Positions 1 to 9,084 of a stretch of 64,000 bases of DNA are shown here, piece after piece (the first letter of the stretch is position 1; each line of letters opens with the position of its first letter). Under the pieces are notes generated by a model, which was given only the letters and a program-made list of their open reading frames with translations, searched no databases and was not told the origin of the DNA. The DNA is taken from assembly GCF_036026595.1 (NCBI RefSeq), contig NZ_JARZFX010000004.1, forward strand, positions 1-64,000, read 5' to 3'. The translations under genes were made by a program, and so were the position numbers. This DNA comes from Virgibacillus_P tibetensis. GTDB taxonomy: Bacteria > Bacillota > Bacilli > Bacillales > Amphibacillaceae.

Positions 1-292
1 AAGAGGGAACTGTTGAAAGAAGTATTTCAATACATTTTATAACCTCATTTTGATTCATTAGAATGGGTTGTACCTCTGTCTCCATGAGATTTATTAACAA
101 TCTACATCTAAGATATAAGTTTTACTTTTTAGATAAGAGTTAAAATGTTGTATAATGCAATCCAGCTTCTATAGCCAATCACTTGTATTTGTATATGTTA
201 ATTAAAAATTGAACCACATGTTATTCCAAAAATAGCCACCAAATCTATATTTAATAATAGATTTGATGGCTTTTGGTATAATTACCGAACGA
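1..292. other. AT-rich non-coding edge
   Basis: I see no supported gene in this stretch. It is AT-rich. A loose inverted repeat near 232-277 (ccaccaaatctatattta ... aatagatttgatggctt) could act as a terminator for the short minus-strand ORF that ends at 293. Confidence 0.4.
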
Positions 293-643
293 TTATGCGC
301 CACATGCAAGACATCTAGTATAAAATGTTTCAGTTACTCCTAGAGCACGTTCGTATCCATTATGAACTGCATAATCAGAAGACCATACCCTTTTATCAGA
401 AGTGGGATAACTACCTTTTCTCCAGGTCGTTATATTAGACTTACCCACGTTGGTAGGGTACGCAGAATTACTAGCATATGCGTATGCCATACCCACTCCT
501 ATACCTAGCGCCATAGTACCACCTGTTGCTAAACCAAGTGCTGCTGCAGCAAATCCTCCCATAATAGTACCCAAAGCAGAAGTTGAATAAGTATGAAAGT
601 TTCTTTGTGCGTTAACATTAACCGTTCTTCCACTTTCATAAGT
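293..643 (-). pseudogene. 5'-truncated glycine/alanine-rich ORF, function unknown
   Basis: The frame is open from just after a TAG at 644-646 down to the stop at 293, but the only in-frame starts lie well inside it (TTG at 574). The peptide upstream of those starts (…ESGRTVNVNAQRNF…) reads like normal protein, so the true N-terminus appears to be missing. The centre is a hydrophobic Gly/Ala-rich segment (GGFAAAALGLATGGTMALG) that could be a membrane helix. The C-terminal half is polar and ends in RCLACGA with two cysteines. A competing frame with an ATG near 637 crosses the same bases, which suggests a frameshift. I do not recognise a family. A bacteriocin-like reading is tempting but unsupported. 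Confidence 0.35.
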
Positions 644-646
644 CTA

Positions 647-984
647 AGGTCCAGATCTAGAACCGACTAATCTATATTTTATTTACAGCCAAAATGTTAT
701 AAATTCGGATGGCAGGGTAAAACAGTATAGATACTTATTGTAATGGAGTCTTTTTTTAAACAGCAGACCAGTATTTTTTCCTCTGTGGTCCTGCGGTCTA
801 GAGTGGTGCCTACATCCTCATAAATTAGAGGTTTCAACCGAATAATATATAAGTGAACTTTCTAATGTAAACGTAAATAACGCTAATTCACGAATGGTAC
901 AAGTGTGATATGAATAATAATAGATGTATATTGAAGTAATCAGGATTCATAGAGTTATGAAAAAATAGAATGTGAGGGATTATC
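647..984. other. Intergenic, no gene seen
   Basis: No coding signal is visible. A weak inverted repeat lies around 764-800 (cagaccag … gcggtct). The ribosome binding site of the next gene (GAGGGAT) is at 974-980. Confidence 0.4.
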
Positions 985-3081
985 GTGACAACGGAGAATG
1001 AACGAATCAATAAATCCTATTATCAAATGATTATAGATGAAAACAAACAAGGCCACCCAGTCAAGATATTGGGTGAAATGTACATAGAAGAAATGCAAAA
1101 ACAGCAGCCTAACTTATCTTCTATTCGCTTCGCCCAAGGGGAAGTTTATTTCTTGAATAATGATTACGAAGCGGCAATTTTCAAATGGCAGCAGCCTTTA
1201 GAAGAGGAGTTTATTCCATGGGCACAGAAAAATATAGCAGATGCCCACTTGGAATTAGGATTATTGGAAGAAGCAGAAGGGATTTATTGGAAAGTTGACA
1301 CTCCATCACTTGCTTTGAAATCGGAAGTTCTATTGCAGCTGTTTTCTCTGTATGTACAACAAGGCAATCAGGAAAAGGCAGTTCGTGCGATAAAGGAAGC
1401 TGTTAGGTTAAATCCCGATTATTCCCGTATAACAGAGATAGCCCAGACTTATTTAGAGGATATTAACGATTGGGATAATGCAGTTGAACTAGCAGTTGGG
1501 GAGGCAATACGAACAAAATCTTTATATTGGTTTGATGTGTTATCAGGATATGTTCGAAAAGGGTTAACCGTTGACTATAGGCCAGGCTGTTTTAATAATT
1601 TGCTGGTAAATATACTGGAAATTGATCGTGACCGATTTGAAAACGTTACAGAGGTATTATGGAATAGCTATAGGCAAAGTACCTATTATTTAGAGTGGCT
1701 AAGCGTCATTAACCGGCTTCTTTTGGATTATCATGATGAACCACCTTATGTGTGGAAGAAGCTTCCAGTCTTATATCAAGAATCTTACTTCGGCTTAATT
1801 AGCGGTCGATTTTTAATCAGGGACATCTCTGATTTGATGCAGAACCATCTAACGAACTGGTTAGACGTAACTTCTGAATCGGATGCTTTGATTTCTTCCA
1901 CTGCCATACTTGCATGGGATGAAACCTTCCCTTCTATGCTTGATGCTGGGCTGATTAGCAAAGCGGAATACCAATTTGAAAACTCAAAATCGAATCAAAA
2001 TGGCAGAAAAGATGGGATCAAGCTTTTGGATTCTATTAAAACATGGGCAAAAGGAGAAGGATTGTTAGAAGATTTAACTGAGATTACAAGGCCTGTGCTA
2101 ACGGACTACAATATGGATGCAGCGAGTCCGTCAAGAATCCGGGAAGTGATTAAAGTTTCGATAGAGTTTCTTTTGGAACAAAGAGTAGAATTGGAAAAAG
2201 GCATAGAGGAAGATATCAATTGGAATGAAGGGTTACTGACTAGCTTGCAGAATATTCATCAACAGATAGGAGATATGGAGCAAGAAACGGCCGATGTCAT
2301 GACAGCTTCGTTTCGTAAGGTAAAAAATTCCTTAACGCAACGTGTGTTGACTGAACTGCCTAAACTATTACAAAAATGTTCTGGATATGTTCAGGAGGAC
2401 AGTGATTTTTCCAAGATTCATGAAGACCTAAATGAAGAAATGAATAGGCGCATTGCCGTCTTTATGAAAAATTATGTCCATAATGACATTAAACATACGG
2501 TACAGCAATGGATTGAAGATTGTAAAAGGGAATTCCAGGAACATCAGGTAGCATGTAACGAATTAAGCCAGCCGCTTAATAAACAATTTAACGAAGAAAG
2601 GATTGTCCTGCAGGGTGACTTTAAAGTGCTGGATGATTGGCAAAGAGACTTGGAACGGATATCCCGTGGATTGCTGCGCTCTGAGAAGATAAATATTTTG
2701 CTGCGTAATACACCATCCCAGCTATTTTTAAAAGGGGCGGGCAAGCTAATCGGTTCCATTTCTAAGAATAACGAAATGCTCCACAGTAAATATAAAAGCT
2801 ATATTGAAAATGAGGACTATAGTCAAACAGCAAAGGATATCATAACCCCTTTCATGCAGCAATTGGAATTATTTGAGGGGTCAATAGAGTGGGACGTTAG
2901 CAGGTTCTTCTCGAATCCGCTAGATGTATTGAATCGTGAAACAGAGAAGGTTGAATCGGATATTGAAAGACATACGTATTCATTACAAAAGATGCACGAA
3001 AAACCAGAAATCTATCGCGACCCATTGACCTTGTTTGAGTTGAGACTATGCCAGTATGAGTTAATGAATACAATCAGTTAG
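985..3081 (+). CDS. TPR-containing, largely helical protein of unknown function
   Basis: This is a 698-residue cytoplasmic protein with a GTG start 4-5 bases after GAGGGAT. The first ~170 residues carry tetratricopeptide-like helical pairs (for example LYVQQGNQEKAVRAIKEAV followed by LNPDY). The middle has a Trp-rich helical domain. Residues ~430-690 are long charged amphipathic helices likely to form coiled coils, with no signal peptide or membrane segment. No Walker A or other nucleotide-binding motif is visible. The C-terminal helices resemble the stalk-like regions of bacterial dynamin-like or chaperone-associated proteins in composition only. It stands alone: the upstream ORF is decayed and the downstream DNA is a gene remnant, so context gives no role. 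TPRs suggest a scaffold for protein partners, which is inference. Confidence 0.8.
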   Translation: MTTENERINKSYYQMIIDENKQGHPVKILGEMYIEEMQKQQPNLSSIRFAQGEVYFLNNDYEAAIFKWQQPLEEEFIPWAQKNIADAHLELGLLEEAEGIYWKVDTPSLALKSEVLLQLFSLYVQQGNQEKAVRAIKEAVRLNPDYSRITEIAQTYLEDINDWDNAVELAVGEAIRTKSLYWFDVLSGYVRKGLTVDYRPGCFNNLLVNILEIDRDRFENVTEVLWNSYRQSTYYLEWLSVINRLLLDYHDEPPYVWKKLPVLYQESYFGLISGRFLIRDISDLMQNHLTNWLDVTSESDALISSTAILAWDETFPSMLDAGLISKAEYQFENSKSNQNGRKDGIKLLDSIKTWAKGEGLLEDLTEITRPVLTDYNMDAASPSRIREVIKVSIEFLLEQRVELEKGIEEDINWNEGLLTSLQNIHQQIGDMEQETADVMTASFRKVKNSLTQRVLTELPKLLQKCSGYVQEDSDFSKIHEDLNEEMNRRIAVFMKNYVHNDIKHTVQQWIEDCKREFQEHQVACNELSQPLNKQFNEERIVLQGDFKVLDDWQRDLERISRGLLRSEKINILLRNTPSQLFLKGAGKLIGSISKNNEMLHSKYKSYIENEDYSQTAKDIITPFMQQLELFEGSIEWDVSRFFSNPLDVLNRETEKVESDIERHTYSLQKMHEKPEIYRDPLTLFELRLCQYELMNTIS

Positions 3082-3289
3082 ATGTAGGAGCCCAGGATGG
3101 CCCCTGCCGCGTTAACGCTTTAACGCAGTAAGGGATTAACCCCAAAACAGATTTGACCAGCCATAAGCATGGCTGATAGGGTTTATTGGACTTGTTCACC
3201 ACTTATACCAAATTTTTAAAAATCATTTCAAACAGGTAAGACAGTAACAACGTAAGCTTATATAGAAAGAAGTTTATCGGTATGGACAA

Positions 3290-3405
3290 CTACCCGCCTT
3301 CTTCCAGTCGATCTGTCATAATACCATCTATGTCCAGGTCAATTAACCCCTGCATTATTTATGGATCGTTAATAGTGCAACAATGAACATCCATACCGGA
3401 AGAAA
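3290..3405 (-). pseudogene. Glycerophosphodiester phosphodiesterase C-terminal remnant
   Basis: Reading the minus strand gives MDVHCCTINDP, a stop, then IMQGLIDLDIDGIMTDR ending in EGG and TAG at 3290-3292. The block TINDP…GLIDL…DGIMTDR is the characteristic C-terminal end of GlpQ/UgpQ-type glycerophosphodiester phosphodiesterases (V-W-T-I-N…G-V-D-G-I-I-T-D-R-P). The in-frame stop, the C in place of the usual W, and the absence of any upstream barrel show a decayed fragment. No functional role remains. Confidence 0.6.
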
Positions 3406-3424
3406 CTGAATGGAATTCACTAAA

Positions 3425-3465
3425 AAAGATATGATTCCCATCACAAATGTGGGAATCATATCTTT
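3425..3465 (-). terminator. Terminator of the racemase/YkvI operon
   Basis: A perfect 16-bp stem (AAAGATATGATTCCCA and its complement) with a 9-nt loop lies just beyond the stop of the YkvI gene. Read on the minus strand it is followed by a T-rich run (tcttttttag). Confidence 0.8.
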
Positions 3466-3480
3466 AAATTCAGTTAAAAT

Positions 3481-4536
3481 TTACTGATACTTGGCTTTTC
3501 CTTTTTTTATCCATGCGATAACAGCTGCGATAATTAACGCAAATCCTAAGTAGCCCATTGTTGAATATACTTTTCCAACAAGTGTAGTAAATCCTGCAAG
3601 ACTTAAGACAAAACCAAGTAACCCGATAACAACTACGGCTGGTTTATATAATTTACTATCAGGTGCGATGAACCGTACGGTAAAGGAATAGAACATACCT
3701 ACTGCCGTATTATACATCATACAGAGCAGCGCAATCGCCATTAATATGCCGACAGCTGGATGGATCTGGTTTGCGAGTTCTAGTGTTGGCATGTCAGCAC
3801 CAGCTACCACATCAATTTTTACTAACATCCCAATATGAATCAGGATAATCAGTCCTCCTAGCATGGCGCCACCAAGAATACCACCCATGCCAGCAACTTT
3901 ACGGTCTTTAACGCCTCCACTCATCACAATTAATAATGCTGCACCGGCTGCTAGATTATAGGACACATAAAGAAAAGCACCTAGAACCCAGTTGCCTGTA
4001 GCAGAAACTTGTTCTTTTGCTAGGGCGTCAGCTTCAGCAAATGATAGATCCATTGTAAAGATAGAATAGATTAAAATGATAAAAATAATAGTGATTAAAT
4101 AAGGTGTTATCATTGCAATGATACTAATAATTTTTTTCGTATTTAATAATAGAGTAAGAATGGTGAGTGTTACCATGATGATACTCCCTACTCTAGTATC
4201 GATGCCGAACATTTGATCAAATGTTGACCCAGAGCCTGCAAACATAACAACCGCTACACCAAATAAGAAAAATGTAATTAAGATATCTAATATTGCTCCG
4301 ATATAACGGCCACCAATATGGTAAATAACTCCTTTATGTGATGTTGCTTGTAGGTCTGTTCCTAGCTGTGCAAATGTGTATCCTAAATAGATGAATAGAA
4401 TGGTAGCAAGAATTCCTCCAGCCGTTCCCCAAATACCAAAGCTAGTGAAGTATTGCATTACTTCTTGCCCTGAGGCAAATCCAGCTCCAATAATTAGTCC
4501 GACAAAGGCACTACCTATTTGAAAACTCTTTTTCAT
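3481..4536 (-). CDS. ykvI: YkvI-family membrane transporter
   Basis: This 351-residue integral membrane protein has about ten hydrophobic segments and the opening typical of the YkvI family (IGSAFVGLIIGAGFASGQE), a glycine-rich unwound first helix reminiscent of LeuT/APC-fold carriers. It is the last gene of a minus-strand operon, 14 bp after the racemase gene, and is followed by a strong terminator. The family has no established substrate. The neighbouring deacylase, acyltransferase and racemase make an amino acid or N-acylamino acid a reasonable guess for what it moves (inference). Confidence 0.85.
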   Translation of the reverse strand: MKKSFQIGSAFVGLIIGAGFASGQEVMQYFTSFGIWGTAGGILATILFIYLGYTFAQLGTDLQATSHKGVIYHIGGRYIGAILDILITFFLFGVAVVMFAGSGSTFDQMFGIDTRVGSIIMVTLTILTLLLNTKKIISIIAMITPYLITIIFIILIYSIFTMDLSFAEADALAKEQVSATGNWVLGAFLYVSYNLAAGAALLIVMSGGVKDRKVAGMGGILGGAMLGGLIILIHIGMLVKIDVVAGADMPTLELANQIHPAVGILMAIALLCMMYNTAVGMFYSFTVRFIAPDSKLYKPAVVVIGLLGFVLSLAGFTTLVGKVYSTMGYLGFALIIAAVIAWIKKGKAKYQ

Positions 4537-4550
4537 GTGGACAATCTCCC

Positions 4551-5657
4551 TTATTTGTAATCTTTCTTAGCTATGGTATAAGCTTCAACTGCTTCCCGGT
4601 CTACTTCATAACCAATGCCTGTTGTTTGTGGAACATCAATATAACCGTCTGTAGCGACAACTTCAGGAACGATAATATCATTTTCCCAGTAGCGACTTGA
4701 ACCAGCTGTATCTCCGGGTAAAATAAAGTTTGATAATGTTGTTAAAGCGACATTATGGGAGCGACCAACACCTGATTCCAGCATGCCACCACACCAAACT
4801 GGAATGCCATTTGCTTCGCAATAATCATGGATTTTCTTCGCTTCAGTTAACCCTCCGACACGACCAATCTTGATATTAATAATTTTTGTACTTCCTAGCT
4901 CAACGGCTTTTCGTGCATCCTCTAGAGAATGAATACTTTCGTCCAAACAAATTGGCGTTTTTAGTTCCTTTTGCAGCTGTGCATGATCGATAATATCATC
5001 CGATGCTAATGGTTGTTCAATCATCGTCAGGTCAAATGCATCTAGTTGTTTTAAGAGGTCAATGTCTTCTAAGCTATAAGCCGAGTTTGCATCAGCCATA
5101 ATTGCTACATTTGGGAAATTTTCACGTAATGTGCGCATAACGTCCACGTCCCAGCCTGGCTTGATTTTCACTTTAATGCGCTTATAGCCTTCCTTCACAT
5201 AGCCATCTACTAATGCTACTAACGCTTCAATAGACTCTTGTATTCCAATACTGATTCCAACTTCAATTTTGTCCTTCGTTCCACCCAAGGCTTTGGCGAG
5301 TGATTGATTTGTTTGTTGTGCGTAAATATCCCAAACAGCGCCCTCAAGCGTTGATTTTGCCATGTTATTTTTACGAATTGGAGCAAAAATTTCATTCACT
5401 TCATCTGGATGGTTTAATTCTTTATTTAAAATAAGAGGAATTAAAAAATCCTCCAGCATATGCCAGTTTGTTTGCAGTGTTTCTTCGTTATACCATGGTG
5501 CGTTAAATGCCACAGATTCACCCCAACCAACGGTACCAGCTTCATCTTTCGCTTCCAGTAATAAAAATTCCTTCGTTGTAAAGGTTCCAAAGCTTGTAGT
5601 GAATGGAGCTTTTAGCTTCATTTGTAAATGACGGATTGTAATTTCTGTGATTTTCAT
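4551..5657 (-). CDS. N-succinylamino acid racemase / o-succinylbenzoate synthase-family enzyme
   Basis: This is a 368-residue enolase-superfamily enzyme. All catalytic residues of the NSAR/OSBS group are visible at the canonical places: K162-x-K164 (KVK), metal ligands D189 (MADAN), E214 (MIEQP) and D239 (CLDES), and K263 (NIKIGR). Such enzymes racemise N-acyl (often N-succinyl) amino acids by two-base proton transfer, and some also make o-succinylbenzoate for menaquinone. No other men genes are nearby, while a GNAT acyltransferase (its stop overlaps this start as TAATG) and an M20 deacylase are directly upstream. That is the gene set of the D- to L-amino acid conversion pathway described in Geobacillus, so racemase is the better call. 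Confidence 0.88.
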   Translation of the reverse strand: MKITEITIRHLQMKLKAPFTTSFGTFTTKEFLLLEAKDEAGTVGWGESVAFNAPWYNEETLQTNWHMLEDFLIPLILNKELNHPDEVNEIFAPIRKNNMAKSTLEGAVWDIYAQQTNQSLAKALGGTKDKIEVGISIGIQESIEALVALVDGYVKEGYKRIKVKIKPGWDVDVMRTLRENFPNVAIMADANSAYSLEDIDLLKQLDAFDLTMIEQPLASDDIIDHAQLQKELKTPICLDESIHSLEDARKAVELGSTKIINIKIGRVGGLTEAKKIHDYCEANGIPVWCGGMLESGVGRSHNVALTTLSNFILPGDTAGSSRYWENDIIVPEVVATDGYIDVPQTTGIGYEVDREAVEAYTIAKKDYK

Positions 5658-6469
5658 TATTGTTTTCCTCCAAGTTCTACTGTATCTTTTTTTACAAAAA
5701 TGTATTCACCATAGTCTTCATAGGGCTCTAAATGAACGGCCACATATCCTGCTTTAAAAAGGTTTTGGAATTGCTTGCGTGTTTGTAATCTCCAGTCCAT
5801 CGCCAGCTCTTGGCTTGCTGCTTTTAATCCTTGAAAATCCTTTGGGACAGCCATGGAATAGGCATGCTCTGTTAGTTCGGTTTTCTCGCCAGCAACAAAG
5901 ACAGGCAATCCTGCTTTATTAAATGTTAATGTACTTAAGCTCACTGCGCTTTCTATATTTGGTAACTGTTTTTCAACTACATGTGGGCTTGTTAAATGCC
6001 AATGGATTTCAAAGCGATCGGATGGGAGGCCTTTATTGAAACCGTCCTGCATCTCACCATAACAATTTTCAATATAGGTATCACAAATACCATTCAGTTT
6101 GGTTAAATTTAGATAAGCATTACGTGTTTCTAGTGGATCGTATGTCCATTTCATCATGTCATAACCTTTTTCTATCGCTATTTCACGTTGTTTTTGCTTA
6201 AGCATTTCACCGATGCCTTTTGAACGGTAGGCGTCGTCAACCCCAAGCATATGAGAGCATAAATAGCTTTTTCCATTATGAAAACCTGCAAATCCATAGC
6301 TAAAGCCAACCAATTGCTTCACGTCATAAGCACCAACCATAATTCCGCCATTTTTAACTGCTGTTAGCGTTTGATGTGTAGGGATGGTGTTAATTCCCCA
6401 AACTTTCTGTTCCAGCCCTTTTATTTGTTCCATTTCGTCCATCGTTTTTAGCTCTCGACTTTCGATCAT
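5657..6469 (-). CDS. GNAT-family acyltransferase, probable D-amino acid N-succinyltransferase
   Basis: This 270-residue protein belongs to the GNAT superfamily group usually found beside N-succinylamino acid racemases. The acyl-CoA pyrophosphate-binding loop is seen in DDAYRSKGIGEMLKQK (R-x-x-G-x-G). The C-terminal extension past residue ~150 is typical of this longer group. It starts with an ATGA overlap with the upstream deacylase and ends one base into the racemase start, so the three are translationally coupled. The inferred reaction is transfer of succinyl (or another acyl) from CoA to the amino group of a D-amino acid, giving the racemase substrate. The acyl donor is not visible from sequence. 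Confidence 0.8.
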   Translation of the reverse strand: MIESRELKTMDEMEQIKGLEQKVWGINTIPTHQTLTAVKNGGIMVGAYDVKQLVGFSYGFAGFHNGKSYLCSHMLGVDDAYRSKGIGEMLKQKQREIAIEKGYDMMKWTYDPLETRNAYLNLTKLNGICDTYIENCYGEMQDGFNKGLPSDRFEIHWHLTSPHVVEKQLPNIESAVSLSTLTFNKAGLPVFVAGEKTELTEHAYSMAVPKDFQGLKAASQELAMDWRLQTRKQFQNLFKAGYVAVHLEPYEDYGEYIFVKKDTVELGGKQ

Positions 6470-7602
6470 GAGTCTTCTCTTTCTTCTACTTCTTGTAATG
6501 CGAGCACGAGTGCCTGTGCTATTATTTTTGCCCCAGTTGGTAGACGGTTATGATTAAATGTCATTTTTGGGTGGTGGAGTCCTGGTGTAACACCACAACC
6601 AAGGCCAAGCATCGTAGTTTGAAGCTGTGGTTTAGAATAGGTGTAAAAATGGAAATCCTCGCCACCGGGTGTCACTACTTCTGGTGCGCATTTTTCATTA
6701 CCTGTTACGTCGATAATTGCTTGCTTCATAATGTCTTTTGCTGTGTCATCAACCTGGGCTGCAGCAATATGAGCATCTACTTGGTAATCAATCGAAATAC
6801 CATATAGCGTACCGACAGCTTTTACTACTTTTTCAAAACCATTTGTCAAAGCTTCCATTGTTTCGTTCGTTTGAGCACGGGCATCAATACTAAATGTTGC
6901 ACTGCCTGGAATGATATTGGTTGCCGTACCACCTGCTTGTATTTGCGTCATTTTGATAGAGGCTGACTCTGAAGGGCTAATCCAAATTCGCTTGAGCCCA
7001 TCAATCAGTGCAGCTGCTACTTCGATCGCGTTCACACCCTGCTCCGGTCGTGCTCCATGTGCTTCCATCCCATCAATTTTCCCAGCAAAAAGCTTCGCTG
7101 CTCCGTGATGTAATGCTGGTGCGTATGTCCCGTCTTGTAATTCGATGAGTGGTCGGACATGTGCCCCGAATAAAAATTGCAGGGAATCTACTACACCTTT
7201 TTCCACAAGTAATTTTGCTCCTTGTGCCTTTTCTTCGGCTGGTTGGAAAATGATACGAATTGCTCCTGGTAGTGTAGGCTCTAATTCTTTCAATAAAAGA
7301 ATGGCGCCAAGTGCAACTGTCATATGGCCATCATGCCCACAGGAATGATTTGCTCGGAATGTTCCATCAACTTCTTGCCAAAGGGCATCTATATCGGTTC
7401 TGAATCCAACTTTAGGAGTACCTTTTCCAATGTCTACATACAATCCGGTCATATTTTCAAAGGTTTGGGGTTGTAAGCCTTCTTCTTGGAGAAGCTTTAC
7501 AAGATACGCAGTTGTTTCTACTTCATTCCAGCTTTCTTCTGGATTCTGATGCAAATGCTCAAAGATTGGTTGTAATCGTTCTGCTAATTGTTGTTCTGTC
7601 AT
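6466..7602 (-). CDS. M20-family amidohydrolase, probable N-succinyl-L-amino acid deacylase
   Basis: This is a 378-residue metal-dependent peptidase M20 amidohydrolase. Metal site motifs are visible: SCGHDGHMTVALG near residue 90 and the general-base region PAEEKAQGAK, with a later GGEDFHFY block. The start is the ATG at 7600-7602, with GGAG at 7611-7614; an upstream in-frame ATG would add an implausible hydrophobic tail that overlaps the regulator gene. It lies 4 bp after the RpiR gene and overlaps the GNAT gene as ATGA. In the inferred pathway it removes the acyl group from the racemised N-acyl-L-amino acid, pulling D-amino acids irreversibly to the L-form. A general N-acetyl-amino acid or hippurate hydrolase is the alternative. 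Confidence 0.85.
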   Translation of the reverse strand: MTEQQLAERLQPIFEHLHQNPEESWNEVETTAYLVKLLQEEGLQPQTFENMTGLYVDIGKGTPKVGFRTDIDALWQEVDGTFRANHSCGHDGHMTVALGAILLLKELEPTLPGAIRIIFQPAEEKAQGAKLLVEKGVVDSLQFLFGAHVRPLIELQDGTYAPALHHGAAKLFAGKIDGMEAHGARPEQGVNAIEVAAALIDGLKRIWISPSESASIKMTQIQAGGTATNIIPGSATFSIDARAQTNETMEALTNGFEKVVKAVGTLYGISIDYQVDAHIAAAQVDDTAKDIMKQAIIDVTGNEKCAPEVVTPGGEDFHFYTYSKPQLQTTMLGLGCGVTPGLHHPKMTFNHNRLPTGAKIIAQALVLALQEVEEREDS

Positions 7603-7606
7603 TTTT

Positions 7607-8476
7607 TCAACTCCATTTTTCTGCAATAAAACTATTATTATAATCATCGTAATTCACGCGTTGCTTGTTGTAATAGGTTGGATCAAATGCCATCATTCCC
7701 GTTACTAATACATTGAGAAAGGAAAGAAGTGCTGGCATTAGATCAATCGTTGATTTCTCTGTTTGTTCCAATATAAAAGAATAGGAACAATGCTTTTGAA
7801 TTGGTGCTAGTTTGGAATCTGTAATCGCGAGCACTGGTATACCCCGTCCGTGAAGTAATTCAGCTATTTGAATGGGTTCTTTAAAGTAACGATGTTGAGA
7901 TATCACGATAACTATAGATTCTTCATCTATTTTCTGCAGTGTCCGAATTAATTCTGGCGTTTCTGTTTGAATAAGTGAAACGTTTGGCCGAAGTATATTC
8001 AACGTAAAATGTAGCCACTCGGCAGGAAACTGTGATGCACCCGCTCCAATAATATAGATGCTTTGTGCTTCATGTAATTTATGTGCTGCCTCGTGAAATA
8101 ATTTCCTGTCAATATGTTCAACAATTCTGTTAATTTTGGAGATATCTTCCCCCATTGCCTTTTCAATCAGGCTTTGGTCATTAAAAAGTTCTCTTTTAGA
8201 GGAAAGGTAATTACCAAGCGTACTGACTGTAGTTTGATTAAATACAAAAAGAGTAATTTCTTTTTGCAGCTGTGCAAAGCCCTTGAGTCCAAGCGTGTAA
8301 CAGAAGCGGATAACCGTTGTTTCACTTGTACCAGCCTTCTCTCCAACTTCAGCTGCCGAATGCGTTCCCACAAAAGTCGGATTATTTAACACAAAACGTG
8401 CAACTTTTTGTTGCTTCTTTGATAATGTATTAAAATGCATTTCAATCATGTCTTTAATTGTTTGCGTATCCTCCAA
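7607..8476 (-). CDS. MurR/RpiR-family transcriptional regulator
   Basis: This 289-residue regulator has an N-terminal RpiR-type helix-turn-helix (AAEVGEKAGTSETTVIRFCY) and a C-terminal SIS sugar-phosphate isomerase-like domain from about residue 110 (SIYIIGAGASQF, IVIVISQHRYFKEPIQIAE). The TTG at 8474-8476 is chosen because AAGGAG sits 8 bases upstream and it gives the usual family length; the longer reading starts in non-family sequence. It is the first gene of the D-amino acid operon and probably controls it, although SIS regulators usually sense phosphosugars and some sense amino-sugar or cell-wall products. D-amino acids from peptidoglycan would fit (inference). Confidence 0.85.
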   Translation of the reverse strand: MEDTQTIKDMIEMHFNTLSKKQQKVARFVLNNPTFVGTHSAAEVGEKAGTSETTVIRFCYTLGLKGFAQLQKEITLFVFNQTTVSTLGNYLSSKRELFNDQSLIEKAMGEDISKINRIVEHIDRKLFHEAAHKLHEAQSIYIIGAGASQFPAEWLHFTLNILRPNVSLIQTETPELIRTLQKIDEESIVIVISQHRYFKEPIQIAELLHGRGIPVLAITDSKLAPIQKHCSYSFILEQTEKSTIDLMPALLSFLNVLVTGMMAFDPTYYNKQRVNYDDYNNSFIAEKWS

Positions 8477-9084
8477 AATAAGTCTCTCCTTTAATTTATT
8501 TAAAAAGAAGTTTAAACTTTTTAATACCTTAACATAAATTAAATAGGAGAACAAGCAATTTTCAGAAAAAAAAGCCGTACCTGATTGTCCCAAACTACTT
8601 ATAAGTAAGAAAAACCGATAGAGTGTGACTATATCGGTTTCTGAATTTATTTAGCTGAAGGACAGGGGAATAGGTTATGTACTGCACTCCCTAATCATAT
8701 AACCAGAAAACATGGGTCTAACTTCATGGAGAAACGATAAAGTACGGCAACAGGATGTCACAGTCGCTAAAAATTACTATACAAGACTCTCCAGCATCCG
8801 TTGATAATTCGTCACGGTGACAACGTTAAATTTGCGGAGAGTAACGGGAGCTATGGAGAATGTACAGGGTAGGTTCTTGGTTCATGTTTAGCGACACTAA
8901 AGAAGCAAGAGAACCGTCTCCTCTCTTCCCCATCCTTCTCCTACCAAACTCCTATTTTTTCTTTTATGGATATATATGTAATGATTTACTCCAAATTTTT
9001 ACTATTATCAGTTAAACTAATGCTAATGGGTAGAGTTGCACATGGAGGGTTATTTAAGACTCAAATGGTTCAGGAGGATACGAC
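8477..9084. other. Intergenic with operon promoters, no gene
   Basis: No ORF with coding character is seen. A small hairpin (aaaccgat … atcggttt, about 8613-8641) lies upstream of the rpiR start. A second imperfect inverted repeat (GGTTCTTG … CAAGAGAACC) lies near 8873-8914. The promoter of the rpiR operon (minus) and that of the DUF1672 gene (plus) must both lie here. Confidence 0.4.

Noticed and set aside
293..574. Hydrophobic Gly/Ala-rich small ORF as a bacteriocin
   Set aside because: No leader, no transport or immunity genes, and the frame is open upstream of any start, so it looks like the end of a broken gene.
4551..5657. menC (menaquinone synthesis) for the enolase-superfamily enzyme
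   Set aside because: Sequence alone does not exclude it, but no men genes are near and the GNAT and M20 neighbours fit the racemase pathway.
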